64,000 nt of DNA. Origin: Gymnopilus junonius. Taxonomy: Eukaryota > Basidiomycota > Agaricomycetes > Agaricales > Galerinaceae. Position 1 is the stretch's first letter. Every line of letters begins with the position of its first letter. The notes under the pieces are model-generated. The model did no database searches, had not been told where the DNA came from, and saw only the letters and a program-made list of their open reading frames with translations. The position numbers and the translations under genes were made by a program. Location: NCBI GenBank assembly GCA_015501075.1, contig JADNYJ010000105.1, positions 1 through 64,000 of the forward strand, given 5' to 3'. Below are positions 1-10,928 of the stretch, in pieces.

Positions 1-89
1 AATCCTTTCCTCAGCCTGAAATATTGGCTCCTAGTTAGTAATAATTCATTTGAAAGCTCAAGAAATAATGCATGAAAGGATATATAATA

Positions 90-606
90 CTGTTGCATTT
101 TATTCAATTCACCACCCCCTGTGACCTGTGACCTGCCTGGTGAAATGCCAGGTTCACCAGGTGGGCTTGGGACCTGTGACCTACCTAAAATTTCACTGGT
201 CTTACAGAGTTGTTCATGGTGGACTGGTAGTATATGTCAAAGTAGTTCAATGACTGCTCTAGGCAGTGGGTTTGATTCTCACCTGATGTGTTCTTTTTCA
301 ACTACTTACATAGCAATCATCTGTCTGATTTTGGTAGCATGATATCAAACCCAGTTATGAAGACTCGGACATTGACCTCTAAGCCACAAAATACTTAGTT
401 TAACTAATTACAGTCTCACAACTTTTACCAGAGTGGCAGTTCACCAGTTCTGGGGTGATTTTTACGATTTTAAGTGCAAAAATGACCAAATTTATGGCCA
501 TCAAATGGTTTCACCACTCAGCCTTGTGACCATGGACAACTGTGACATTTCACCGATTTTGGAGGGCCTGTGACCCGTGACCGGTGAATTGAACGAAATG
601 CAACAG
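90..606. mobile_element. MITE-like TIR element 1 (TA-flanked)
   Basis: A 517-bp non-coding element bounded by imperfect terminal inverted repeats of about 24 bp. The left end reads CTGTTGCATT...CAATTCACC and the right end, read in reverse complement, is the same apart from two bases. TA dinucleotides at 88-89 and 607-608 look like a TA target-site duplication, as in Tc1/mariner-type elements. Subterminal copies of GTGACCTGTGACC occur near 121-133 and 173-181, with a variant near 568-583; such short subterminal repeats are often transposase-binding sites. The only open frame inside (121-342) is repeat-derived and shows no domain. Confidence 0.75.
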
Positions 607-943
607 TATAGGAGATGAATGTTGGTGTGAAGCAATTACTATAAAAAGCAAAAGTTGGCATTTAGTTAACAAGGAGCACTAACTACCATGCGCGACAGTG
701 CGGGAGGAAAATTCCAGTCATTCATACACTTGAGAATGCAATACAGGACTATTTACCCCAAATTATAGAGGATCCAAGGTGTGAGGTAGATTTTCTTGAA
801 TTTCTTTCAACTTCCCCTTTTCTTTATTTTTTAATTCTTTTTTATGCCGAAAATACCCAGCTTATTGATGGGAAAACCGTTGCGCTCCAACAGAACCTTT
901 CTATATATCACTCACGTGATAGAGTCGGGGAAAAGGAAATATA

Positions 944-1175
944 CTGTACTAAAACGTTCAATTCGACAGGTCACAGGTCACAGGGCCTCTCAAATCGTCG
1001 AATTTCAGCCCCGGTCACACCAAAAACTCAAAAATTTGGCCCGGCACAGCGTGCCGGGTCTAAATTTGCTTATAAATTCATCAAAAATGGCCCAAAAAGG
1101 CAATTTGACGAAACCAAAATTTCGTCAGGTCGGTCACAGGTCACAAGGCCTGATGGATTGAACGTTTTAGTACAG
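944..1175. mobile_element. MITE-like TIR element 2 (TA-flanked), related to element 1
   Basis: A 232-bp element whose ends are inverted copies of CTGTACTAAAACGTTCAAT, flanked by TA at 942-943 and 1176-1177. Just inside both ends are tandem GGTCACA motifs (about 968-984 and 1131-1144), the same heptamer seen inside element 1, so the two probably belong to related families. It is too small to encode a transposase, so any movement would have been in trans. Confidence 0.75.
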
Positions 1176-1284
1176 TATACCAGCAACTTCAAATAATGTG
1201 CAGTTACCGAATGGATCCTTAATCTCATTCACTGCCAGTCCAGATAGGTGATAAAATATATTCATGACAAGTTTTATGGAGATA

Positions 1285-1985
1285 CAGTCGCGGACAAACA
1301 AACACGACAACTTCGGTATCTCGGTAACCCGACAAAATTTTGACATTCTGTCTTCAGATTCTTGTTCAGAATGTCGAAATACGTCGAAAAACACACCTCC
1401 GAATTTTTTCCCACGAGCCGTTGGGTGCGGCCAAATTTTTGGCCCAGATCTTCAAAATTTTCGGCCATGTAAGGGTTATAAACGGGTAGAATGAGTGTCA
1501 ACTTGACAGCCAAGGTGGTGTGTGAACCTCGCACCGCATCCCAGAGGTGTCCCAGGGATAGATTAAGATGTAATTCATACAAAAAGGTTGAGAGAGAATA
1601 TAGGAGGGTTGAGAAAAGTTGCCGTTGCCAGGCGGACACAAACCACCTGACGTATCACGGGATTCTTTTCCTTTTTAAGCCTATCATTATGAATATTTTG
1701 CGTGGAAATGACTCGTTAGGATATTATTATTATTGTGGAATCATAATCAGCTCGTCAAAAGGAGTCAATTGCGCAATTTTTGGTGAATTTTGGAGCAAAT
1801 TTAAGGGGTCGGCCAATTTTTGACAGCGCGAAAACTGTATTTGGCGATTTCCCAAGTATCGGCTCGTTGGAATTTAATGAAACTTTACCGCCAGATTGCT
1901 CTCATCAATCCGCGTCGATTCCAACTATTTTCGGAAAATTTGAAGGAATTTGACCTTTATTGTCGTGTTTGTTTGTCCGCGACTG
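1285..1985. mobile_element. TIR element 3 (TA-flanked, 26-bp perfect inverted ends)
   Basis: The two ends are perfect inverted copies of a sequence beginning CAGTCGCGGACAAACAAACA and ending CGACAA; TA flanks occur at 1283-1284 and 1986-1987. The 701-bp interior has no long open frame or recognisable transposase, so it is a non-autonomous, possibly deleted, Tc1/mariner-like element. The CAGT terminus fits that superfamily. It lies about 110 bp from element 2, which suggests an insertion-tolerant stretch. Confidence 0.75.
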
Positions 1986-2107
1986 TAACCAATTCCAGTG
2001 ATATCTCACCTACATTGATTCTGGAGGATACAAAGTATTTGTTGCCGTCGCCTGACACGACGCGGAACAGTACAGTCAGAAGAATCAGGTAGGCAGCAAG
2101 TCAGTGA

Positions 2108-3403
2108 TCAGGAGGAAAAACAAGCAAGAAGTCGTTGCCAAAGAGGCTTTGGTGGAAATTCGATGCGTTTCCGCACTCTCGGCGAATAGACTCTTAACCA
2201 AATTCGGCGCGAAAGATCCGCCTCTGTCAAGGAAGAAACCATTTCCTGCAACATATCGTGGGCCTCGGCAGCTGTCAAGCGGGCCTCAGGATCTCGACGC
2301 CTCATAGAATTACTCAATGGCAAAAGAAATTCCAATCCTTCGTATCTCTGTCGTATGGCCAAAATCAGTCCAACGAAGACGAATTAACTCGAAGTCCTTA
2401 CTTTGATGAGTTCCGGGATTACACCTCCCAGTTGAAACACATCTACTTTAAAAGGATCGTATGGAATGGTCATTGACATCTCCGGGACAGTTCTATCCTG
2501 CCCGACTATTCCGAGAGATAAGCGAGTGTCAGGCCCTGAAGGCAGTTGTTCCGACATTTCAAAGTCGATAAAGTAGTATTTAACGGGGGAAACAAACCGC
2601 CGCTCCAACCACTTCGATGGTTTTTTGAAGTCTTCCTGTAAATCATTCGCGGCAAAATGAAACCCGCCAGGGCAGATTTTCGTGGGGTCGATCATCAGAT
2701 TATAGTAACAGGCGTCCCTAGAATACATCTGAGCATCACATTAGATCAAACGGAAGCAACGAATAAAACCTATGGGCAACACGATGTTCATGCATGAAAA
2801 CCAGACCCTATTGGAGCGACTCCATCAGAGGAATCATATATGGAGTTAGGTACGACTTGCCTGAATAAATTGGTCCAACGCATCAATAACTTCACTTACA
2901 TAACGAAATTGAGAAACAGTTGAATTGAAAGGATGCAGTATCGGCGTCACAATTAAAGCCATATCAGAGCCGTCAGGTAAGGCAATCACGTCGAGAAGGG
3001 GGACAGTCTTGTTCCTTGGATCTGACGCGAGTTCTGGTGAGTTCAAATATTGCAAGATAGGCACGTCTTCATAGATATTGACTGTTTTCAGCACAACCTT
3101 TGTGCCGTCTGAAATCCTGACAGCGTCCATGAGTTTGTCGTGCTAAAGGAGAGTGAGATGCTGTCATGAATCATAATTGCAACAACTTACTGGCAAAGGA
3201 ACACCATCGTTGTAACGTCCATAATGATGCTTCGGAGGATTCAGGTTCCAGCTCCCTGATTGCCACGAGGGTTTCCAGTTTGGGTCATATCTAGTTCGCA
3301 GTTTATATCCCCGCTCGTAGAGGAAGGGCTGCAACTTCACCCAGAAAAGTTCAGCGTCCCGCAAGGGAATGGTCATTAGAAATGTAGAAGCAATGGACAG
3401 CAT
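2108..3403 (-). CDS. Protein-kinase-like protein of an Agaricomycete-expanded family
   Basis: Five exons give a protein of about 362 aa: 3403-3191, 3142-2861, 2807-2770, 2717-2402 and 2347-2108. The protein-kinase fold is visible. The likely beta-3 lysine is in KVVLK (about residue 90). The catalytic loop HRDACYYNLMID (about 177-188) carries HRD and the downstream Asn. The metal-binding motif is DFE (about 229-231) instead of DFG. The HRD motif is recreated exactly only when exons 3 and 4 are joined, which supports the model. Intron 2 uses a GC donor (CAG|GCAAGT). Such proteins are numerous in mushrooms and often diverged; substrate and activity are unknown. The intact Lys, Asp and Asn permit activity, while the DFG change makes it uncertain. 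A decayed relative lies at 6.2-6.5 kb. Confidence 0.8.
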
Positions 3404-4248
3404 TATTTATGATGTGGTGTTGATGTTTTGAATTATTTGTCCAGGTAGTGACTACTACACTCCAAATTTGTTCCATTCAACCAACTTTCAACGACGCCGC
3501 TATGAGTTCAACATAGGCTTAGCAAAAGCAAACTTTTATGACAGAACTTGGATTGTATTTAATCAAACATAGTACAAACATTGTGACGCTAGAAGTACAT
3601 AATATGAAGGACGACTCGATGAGCCTTGAATTTGTGAACACGAGCAAAATTACGGGGTTTCTTGATCACATTATCGGAATTGTCTGCAAAACTTTGAAAG
3701 GGCAAGTGATAGAACTTCATATATATTGGGTAGCTTGGCCTTCCGCACCATTATCCTCCCTTCGTAAGTAGGAGGCAATATAATTAGGACGGCCTGAAGC
3801 GCGATAATATCAGAAAGGGTCACATACCCACTGGTGCTTTGCCCGCCTTGGCTCTGCGCGGAAAGATCAATAGGACCAAAAGTCTCCGTTCGGTGATGAT
3901 AAACACTTCAAACCAGAATTATCAAGTGAATAAGTGATTATATTAAGAGAATCATGCAGGACAATATTTTCATACCTAGAAATACCAGACGAAGTGCTGG
4001 CAGTGGGTTGGTTCGCTGCCGTAGGTCTCGGAAATTGGAAGCCCGAAAGACTTTCGGCTCCAGGAGGGAGACGTCCTCTCTCCCGTCTTTAAGAAAAGAG
4101 ACACGAAAGGTGAAGAAAGGAACATGGAGATACCAGTATGACTCACAAAGGCGGAGGCTGAAGACCATCATCAGGGGGAAGAGAATCGAGGAGGCCGCGT
4201 ACATTGCTTTGAAAGGCAAAATTATCAGCTTGATATTGGCAGTAGAGC
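3404..4248. other. Intergenic stretch, no supported gene
   Basis: Short open frames occur on both strands (for example 3538-3771 plus and 3938-4219 minus). The minus-strand one starts with a hydrophobic stretch and could be a 3' exon of the gene at 4249-4752, because a possible donor overlaps that gene's stop region. I could not join it with confidence. Confidence 0.4.
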
Positions 4249-4752
4249 TTAGGCATACCCCTTATCGAGCGTCTCAATGCTTGAAATGCTGCCCATCATC
4301 CGGATATATCCTTCCAAATGGACGAACCCTTGCTTTACTGCCTTTTGTTTCGCTGACAGATTCTTCAAAAATGTGAGATCAAACAGACGCATGGGAAGTA
4401 CCCCACTCACAAGAAATATTGCGCGCTTCTCGTTGAGCTCATATTGAAGGTCTTCCAATTTTTGGTCGATGTCATTTAATCCCAACGATGCAATCGAAGT
4501 TATATCCTTTTCCGTTTCTGCATAGCTAGTCCGAAACCTTGATGTAATATACACCTTGAGCAACGATGGTTTCTAGATTATAAAGATGACATACAGTTTG
4601 ATTTGCACTTCCCATTGTTCTCTAAGCTTTCGGTCGGTTTCGTGCGCAACAGCGTCTTCGAGGTTCTTGAGGAGCTGCGACAGTAGGGCTGCAACCCTAC
4701 GTCGTCTGGCTATGTTCTCTCGAAGCTCTTTGATGTTCTTGAACAAATCCAT
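4249..4752 (-). CDS. Small coiled-coil hypothetical protein
   Basis: Two exons, 4752-4595 and 4537-4249, joined over a 57-nt GTATGT...AG intron, give about 148 aa. The first exon is Leu/Arg/Glu-rich with heptad-like spacing (MDLFKNIKELRENIARRRR, then AALLSQLLKNLEDAV) and predicts an amphipathic coiled coil. The second exon continues helical (DQKLEDLQYELNEKRAIFL) and ends in GYA. The ATG is the first in frame after an in-frame stop. An optional splice near the stop would add a hydrophobic segment from 4.2-4.0 kb, which would make it a tail-anchored membrane protein. I do not recognise the family. Confidence 0.5.
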
Positions 4753-6225
4753 ATGCGGAAGAGAAAGAGGTCAATAGGCAAAGAACAGAAAACTGGAGAT
4801 GCGCCTTTAGAGCAGCAGCTATTTATGCGAAACTATCTGCTGGATTGGTGCGAAAGGAAGGTCCTGGAAACGAGGCTTTCCTCACCATTAGCTTCCGGAG
4901 AAAGTGGGCAAATTGTTTCTAAATCGACTGATGACTCGTCGAAAATGCATCCGTCTATAGCAAGTTCTGCTGTATATAGCGCAGAAGCGGGCTCGGCATG
5001 ACGCTGTAGGTACATACGACTTCTTGCGTTGTGGATGCGGCCCAGAGTTTGAGAAGTTAGCATGAGACCACGAGTTAAACAAGTACGAAATAAACCCCAT
5101 TTGGAATATCCAATTAAGGCATTTAAAGTACGAGTTCGTCCGTAATCGGTTAGGGTGAGGGAATTCGGGTGTAGAACAAAAGGAGCCAGATTGATCTTCA
5201 AGTTCATATGATAATAATACGAATCTACGATTGATGGAAACACAGGGAATTTCCATTTGACGATCCAAAAAGCGTACGGCTAGTCAATATGGTCAACAAT
5301 GTAGTAGGACTGCAGCAACGAAGTCACCCACTGGACCCGCGTTTTTTTCCGGTCGATTCGATTATCCTGTCAAGGGACTCAATGACTGCAATGGTCTGCA
5401 GGGTAAAGTTTTTCTCCGCAGATCAGGGAAGAAAGATCACAAATGAAAGACGATTCGCCCGTGGACCCCAGAGCCCCGGACACATGAACTGCCAGATCCA
5501 CTTCCGTGATCATTGCAGTAGAGACGAAATAGCCTATTTGTTTGAGATCGGGCTTATGCTGTTCTTCTCATTGTAGGTTATAAATCGGCAAGGACGGCCG
5601 GACGTGTACGGCATGGATTACACACATCCATATGACATTGAAATGAATGGATCAGTCAAGCCATAGTGACTCGACTTGCTTCTTTTTCTATAAAGGAGGA
5701 ATACAGGAAGGATCGATACCAAAGAGTGAAAAAACTTCATCCTTTCACGAGGTTCCTGAATGTCCCTGGCAGGCATCGAATGTTTAAGGGTGCCTGTAAA
5801 GCCTGCCAAAATCAACGCTAAAACACTCCAAGTTCTGGTCTCACCTCGCTTCTTGCAAATCAAGGGAAAATACCGGGTTTTCAAAACGTGGAATCCTAGA
5901 CATGTGCAGGGTTTAAAGGTGTCAATGTGCATCAAATAGTCCACAAGAGAAGAATATCAAGCGTAATGAGGGGAACAAAAAGATGGACAAAAAAGGGGGA
6001 GCAAACAGATGTACATGAATTCGCAACATCTGCCTAAGATATAAGTATATGTTTCCAGAAAGGTCTGGGTCCAAATTCGAGGTGTTCCCTGACGAACTCG
6101 GAACATAATGTCAAACTCGCCGAGCTTCAGCATCCTGAAATCTCATCCTAAGTGGCAAGAGCAATCCTAGGGCATACTAGGGCCTCATATCCCTCGTTGA
6201 TAGCATGATTTGTCACATTAATGAA
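4753..6225. other. Region with open frames but no supported gene
   Basis: A minus-strand frame at 5243-4833 has protein-like composition near its end (AELAIDGCIFDESSVDLETI) but no start context or splice that joins it to the gene downstream. The frame at 5944-5618 (minus) is open for 108 codons without a recognisable domain. They could be decayed exons. Confidence 0.3.
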
Positions 6226-6478
6226 CAGCTCACCTGGATCCCACCAATTTGAAATACATACAAATTGAATGAGTCATATGGAACTACCATTTCCGGAACG
6301 CCTTTGTTTTTACCATATATTCCAAGGGAAATATTCCACCAGTTTAAAGTAGTAATTTACAGGTCCAACGGAGAGACGGTCCAGGCAGTTTGATTGGGTC
6401 TTGAAATCATCTTGCCGCTCGCTGTCGGCGCAATGAAATATTAGGTCAAGATAACATGCGTCCCTAGTCGAAATGTTA
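6226..6478 (-). pseudogene. Decayed fragment of the kinase-like family
   Basis: Read on the minus strand from 6478, the sequence begins right after a TAG-like acceptor with RDACYLDLIFHCADSERQDD and continues DFKTQSNCLDRLS, then PVNYYF. This parallels exon 4 of the gene at 2108-3403 (RDACYYNLMID..., QEDFKKPSKWLER, PVKYYFIDFE). The metal-binding region is broken and an in-frame TAA follows. Similarity resumes in another frame with VPEMVVPYDSF and YVFQIGGIQ, matching VPEMSMTIPYDPF and DVFQLGGVIP. Upstream exons are absent. It is a truncated, frameshifted copy, probably from a duplication. Confidence 0.7.
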
Positions 6479-7197
6479 CTCAACAGGATACAGTGTCTTG
6501 CTGGTGTCTTGCATATTTTTACACACCGAAGATTTACCGGGAAGGCGGGTATAAGGCGGGAGGCACCGATGAATGACTCGGAAGCCTTGCAAGGTTAAGA
6601 ATGATAAATGGGGACAAGCAACAAGGCAAGATTAAAAATAATGCAGCCGCAGTAAGCCAATCTCGATGTCATACCTAATGAGGCTTCAATGGCATCTACA
6701 CAGTGGCAAGCACACGCACACCGGGCTGTCGGAATGAATGGGAAAAAGGACCCAAAAAGCGACATCAACCTGGCAGGTTGATGTTACAACGGACGCATAG
6801 GATGCCAGGTTGAACATCATCCAGAATCCTCCAATCAGGCAGCCTCAAGAGCTGCAATCCGACTGAACTCGAGTCATTGTCACCAAAGAATGGTAGTTAA
6901 AGGCCGTGAGGACAAGTATGTTGAGCCCGTTGTAATAGAATGGCTAAGTAGGACGCAGGGAGGAAGAAGGTTGTGGACTGCAATTCCAAAATGATTTGAG
7001 TCACGAGCCCGACGACGTCAGGGGTCTCTGGAATCTCAGCTCGGGATGAGCATACAAAATCAGGGGTCAGCATTTCGTAGTGATTCGTGTACATAAGCCT
7101 GATGATACAAATGCAGGATTCAAGAATGAGGGATATAATGGATACAGGGTATAATAGTAGGAAAGAAGAAGAATAGGGCTACAGAATTCGTAATGGG
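6479..7197. other. Intergenic stretch with a short palindrome
   Basis: No supported gene. A 17-bp palindrome TCAACCTGGCAGGTTGA lies at 6765-6781, and part of it (CCAGGTTGA) recurs near 6804-6812. A 65-codon minus frame at 7094-6897 has no recognisable features. Confidence 0.4.
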
Positions 7198-7823
7198 TCA
7201 TTGAGTGTTCGAGTTGAAAGCAGTAATAGAAATAACTGAAGGACGTCGTGAATCGGACGCATTAATGCTCCGTACAACACGGTACGGATGGATTCTAGCG
7301 CCTTTTGCTAATGGGCGTTGCGGATTGCGGAAGCGCTGGACTGAAGAACCCATAACGAGGAAGCTATGCTTTGCCTGTTGGGGCGCGTAATTAGGGGCCT
7401 GAGAGCCGATGGCGGTGTCGGAGACGACAATGAGGGCTTCCGCATCCTCTAAAGGGCATGGAACAAGGCTGAATTTGGTAAAGCCCTGAGGCGTTCTGGG
7501 TGAAATCCTATCTCCATCTGACTCTGCGTCGCTCGTATAACTGGGTGACGGAGAAGGGTTTCTGGATGCACTCGTGCGTGATGAAGACGTGGAAACTTGT
7601 CGGTTATGATGATACATTCCATTGGTATGAGTTTGAGGCTTCAAAAAGAAGAGAGTCATAAGAAAATCAGCGCTTAGGCAAAAAGGGGAATGCGTACCAA
7701 ATTATCGTGATTATCGTATTTTACATTACGCGGCCTTGGAAGAGAAGGCAAATTGAGACTGTGAATTGATGGTAAAGTAGGGCGTCCCTCCATTTCCGTC
7801 GTGATTTTTTTTGAGACAGGCAT
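7198..7823 (-). CDS. Ser/Pro-rich hypothetical protein
   Basis: Two exons, 7823-7698 and 7638-7198, give 188 aa. The start is the ATG of MPVSKKITTEMEGRP; the longer frame upstream lacks an ATG at its beginning. Residues about 50-85 are Ser/Pro/Thr-rich and probably disordered (RNPSPSPSYTSDAESDGD). The C-terminal part looks ordered and conserved in style (GFTKFSLVPCPLEDAEALIV) and ends in a basic tail with KGARIHPYRVVR and RRPSVISI. The intron is 59 nt with a GTACGC donor. Nothing indicates a catalytic domain; a regulatory or nuclear role is possible but unproven. Confidence 0.65.
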
Positions 7824-8490
7824 TTGAGTCGTCTGAGTGAAAGAGCCGAAGGCGAAGGTGTAAAAGGTGTGTTCGTGAAGAGTATTAATGATCACCCAGG
7901 TAATCAAAGGCCAGCCTTAAGCGTAAATCGTTGTCGTTTAAAAAAGAGTAACAAATGTGAAGGGGTATAGGTGAATGAAGAGCGAGGACCGAGAAGAAGA
8001 CGGGGAAATAATTGGATAGGAAAGTGGTTGCGGGAGAATTCGCCATGCTTTATAGACTCAAAGAGGCACTTTAACCGAAAGACAGTGAGCAAGTTACCCT
8101 TGATAACGCCCTGAATTCGAGAAGCACTTTCTGCATTGACGCGTCTATAGTCAGAAAACCCATTGTGGAGGACAAAAGAACGGACTTACGTGATTGTGTT
8201 TGGCAATTGTTTGGATGGCGGACTTTGAATTGCATTGTCCATTGACTTCCATTCGTTGTTCATTCAGCTACCGGAGTTCGTACAATAAAATCATTTCCCA
8301 GAGTGTTCAAGGATGAGATAACTATGAATTTCAGAGAGCAATCAGAGAGTTCAAAGGTAGGACTCAAAGTTAAAGTTATGTTGGCTTGGCGAACTCCTCA
8401 CGTGACCACAATGCAATTCAAATTTCGCACTTGCCTTTTCTGAGTCCATCCCCGCCACGCGTATTTTGCATTGTACCCTCGTCCTTCATT

Positions 8491-9284
8491 ATGGCGGAGA
8501 CAGTCGAAAAAATCAAACTGGTGGGAAATACTGTGGATTTATGCTTCATTGGCATTGACTGTGTCTTACAATTGAGGTCTTAGCTGAAAAGTTCGCCTGA
8601 TTTGTCAACGGCAACATACCAAATTCACGACGAATCCCATACAGTTGGGAACGCCTTACGCTGGATGTTAATGAAGAAGTGAGTCAGTTGGTCCATCTTG
8701 ATGTGGAAGACTCATGGAAAGGTATACGCACGCAGTCCTAAAGTAGAGTTCTGTGGCTACAGGTGATTACTTTCTCTGGGCATATGCTCATCCGTCCTGT
8801 GCTCTCTGTCGCCCATGTTCGGTTTTCGGAGCAGTCAGATCCCCTGCTAATGCTCCCAGATTTTACGAGCTTCGTGGAGCACTACAGTCGTTCACCTGCT
8901 TCTATTCCTTTCCCTTTATTTCCGGCATCAATACAACCGCATTCCATTGGTTTTAGCAATCAATACCGTGCTGCAGACCTTTTTTGTCCACCCTCCGATC
9001 CTTGGTACAAACGACCAGCTGTTAATTTTCTTCTTTATTCAGCGTTCCACATCCATCTGAGAATGTGATCAACGTCCGCATTCAGATGTATGGTATGTCC
9101 CTGTGTTTTTACCCTTTCGTTTCACATACTCACGAGGGATTTGACATTGCTAGATAATTTATCCTCACTGGAAGCTCTAATCACCGCACTCGCCGACCTC
9201 GACAAAGTTTGTGAGTCAGTAGAAGACGAATATCTGACAAGTCTCAGGAAAGGCGACTTTGAACGATGGGAAGAGCGGACCTGA
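8491..9284 (+). CDS. RPC19: DNA-directed RNA polymerases I and III subunit AC19 (RPC19)
   Basis: Five exons, 8491-8520, 8584-8678, 8736-8762, 9043-9092 and 9154-9284, give 110 aa. The product is the small alpha-like assembly subunit shared by Pol I and Pol III. It pairs with AC40 like the bacterial alpha N-terminal dimer and acts in the nucleus and nucleolus. The diagnostic alpha motif spans exons 2-4: ESHTVGNALRWMLMKN, then PKVEFCGYS, then VPHPSENVINVRIQMY. The C-terminal helix is LSSLEALITALADLDKVCES. The third intron (280 nt) is unusually long for this genome. The length is shorter than yeast AC19 (142 aa), mostly at the N-terminus, but includes the whole dimerisation core. Confidence 0.93.
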
Positions 9285-10230
9285 GACACCCTGTCCAGAT
9301 AGATCTCATACAGACGGTGTGTCGCGATTAATATCAACACCGCCTCTCTCCGGGCTAATTGTAAATCACCTATTTTCCAGGCACTGCGCCGTCGAGTCAA
9401 AAGTCTTTGCATATTTAATGTGAGAAGGATACCGGTGGGCGCCTGCACACGCCATCGATAACAGTGATTTTCCCATCCACGGAGCAGATAGCATTCGTTT
9501 AAGCTTTCCTACATAGCACCCGTGGTGGCCTTCCCGAGGTCCGCGGTATCTTGATGCGAATTTGATTCTTTTTCTGACGCTAGCCTGACTCCCGGCTTCA
9601 CCTCATGGTCATTCCGCTCGCTGAGTCTCAATCTACGCACCCCCGTTCTAGCCCAACCCGCGACCCTGATTTCTTGTCAAGATTGATGTTTCCGGGTTAA
9701 TGGTCAGAAGACAAGGACCAAAAAAAATATTATCTCGAAATTCATCCACTGTCTTCTTTGCCCAGCTTCCCTCGCGTCGTGTTCGCTTGTAGTGCCGGAT
9801 GGTTCCATCGCGACTGATTCTCCGTTTACACCTTCTCTTCCCTGCAGACATTCGGGCGTATCATAATGCCATGATTCTGAGGAAACTGAATTCCCGAGCC
9901 CTGAATCTTATGCGAGAAAGCATGCGCAGTATCAAACTTTCGTTCGCCCATAAATGCTGAAGTGCCAGCGCAGTGCCGCTAGATGTTGTGGTATAATGCA
10001 ACACTGCTATGTATGCGAGTGACGAATTTTCCAGAAGTTCTACTTGCCCAGGTTGAATGAAAATATGTGTTTACACATATGAACTATGTTTGCGTCTAAC
10101 GTATCAAATGCGTTGATTGTAAGCCACTAGAACGACGTACATAGTTAGGTGCTACTCAATAAGTGGCTCATACTTGTAGTAAATAAACAAAGGACTTCAA
10201 AAAAAAAAGAAAACGTGCTCTTAGAGGAAC
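9285..10230. other. Intergenic stretch with no supported gene
   Basis: About 0.95 kb with only short, probably spurious frames. A perfect 8-bp-arm hairpin (ATATGTGT, TT, ACACATAT) lies at 10063-10080. Confidence 0.5.
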
Positions 10231-10317
10231 GACTCTCCGTGTGTACCGCAGAAAGCATCTTCGACATGGACTCCGAGTCCATGAAGAAGGTACTTTCCGC
10301 GACACCCATGGAGAGTC
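10231..10317. repeat. Long imperfect palindrome (43-bp arms, 1-nt centre)
   Basis: The arms 10231-10273 and 10275-10317 are inverted copies matching at 34 of 43 positions, with a perfect core CATGGACTC/C/GAGTCCATG. Transcribed from either strand it would fold into a single long hairpin. Both strands therefore have open frames with similar peptides (MDSESM). It could be a hairpin RNA precursor or a short inverted duplication. No coding function is supported. Confidence 0.7.
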
Positions 10318-10447
10318 GAAACTGGCCCCTGGCCCAGCGGCAAGGGAGCACGAAGAGAGTTAAGGCCATCTACCACTACAGGTAATGCAGCGGCCACCCC
10401 GACCACATGCACTAAAGACCGTGCAGTGAACAGGCTCTCCCCCCAGG

Positions 10448-10561
10448 GGAAAGGAAGGTCTCACCACCAAAAAGTGGTGACACCCTCCTTTCCTCGTACA
10501 ACAAGGCAAGTTTTTGGATAAACTTGTCTTACTGCACGAGGTTGAGAAATACTTACCTCGA
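10448..10561. other. Array of three stem-loops
   Basis: Three inverted repeats follow each other. At 10448-10493, GGAAAGGAAGG and CACCACC pair across an AAAAA loop with GTGGTG and CCTCCTTTCC. At 10503-10530, AAGGCAAGTTT pairs with AAACTTGTCTT. At about 10537-10561, CGAGGT pairs with ACCTCG. The series could be a structured non-coding RNA or a relic of an element. No Rfam-type family is recognised by eye. Confidence 0.5.
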
Positions 10562-10928
10562 CCTTACCTACGTTGTGCTGTTCAGAGGGATGGAATGTAA
10601 CGTCAGAAGCAAAGAATGTGGTAGTTTGCACAACAACTCACCTTCTTGAATTAAGTTCTATGCCGGACGCCCACCATCTGCGACGACGAAGCGTGGATCA
10701 AATGGGACACCCTCTATTGCCCTCCCCAAAGAGAGGACAACTTTGAAGGCAAGGTTGGGTGCGACACTGGCTAATGCCACTTCTCCGAAGATAATGACAA
10801 GGCGTGGTCGAGAATGCAGTATCTTGACGCCCCAGTCTCTTACCCGAATTTTACGAGGCAGAGAATCTGTTTATAGGTAGGCGAAGATCCACGCACTCAT
10901 GCGTCACGTACATCACCCAAGATCCAGG

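Noticed and set aside
3954..4376. Plus-strand open frame of 140 codons
   Set aside because: Antisense to the coiled-coil gene region; no domain and Arg/Lys-rich composition expected from the complement of that coding region.
8753..9068. Two overlapping frames of 67 and 101 codons
   Set aside because: They fall mostly in the third intron of RPC19, and exon-intron joins restore the AC19 motif only if this is removed.
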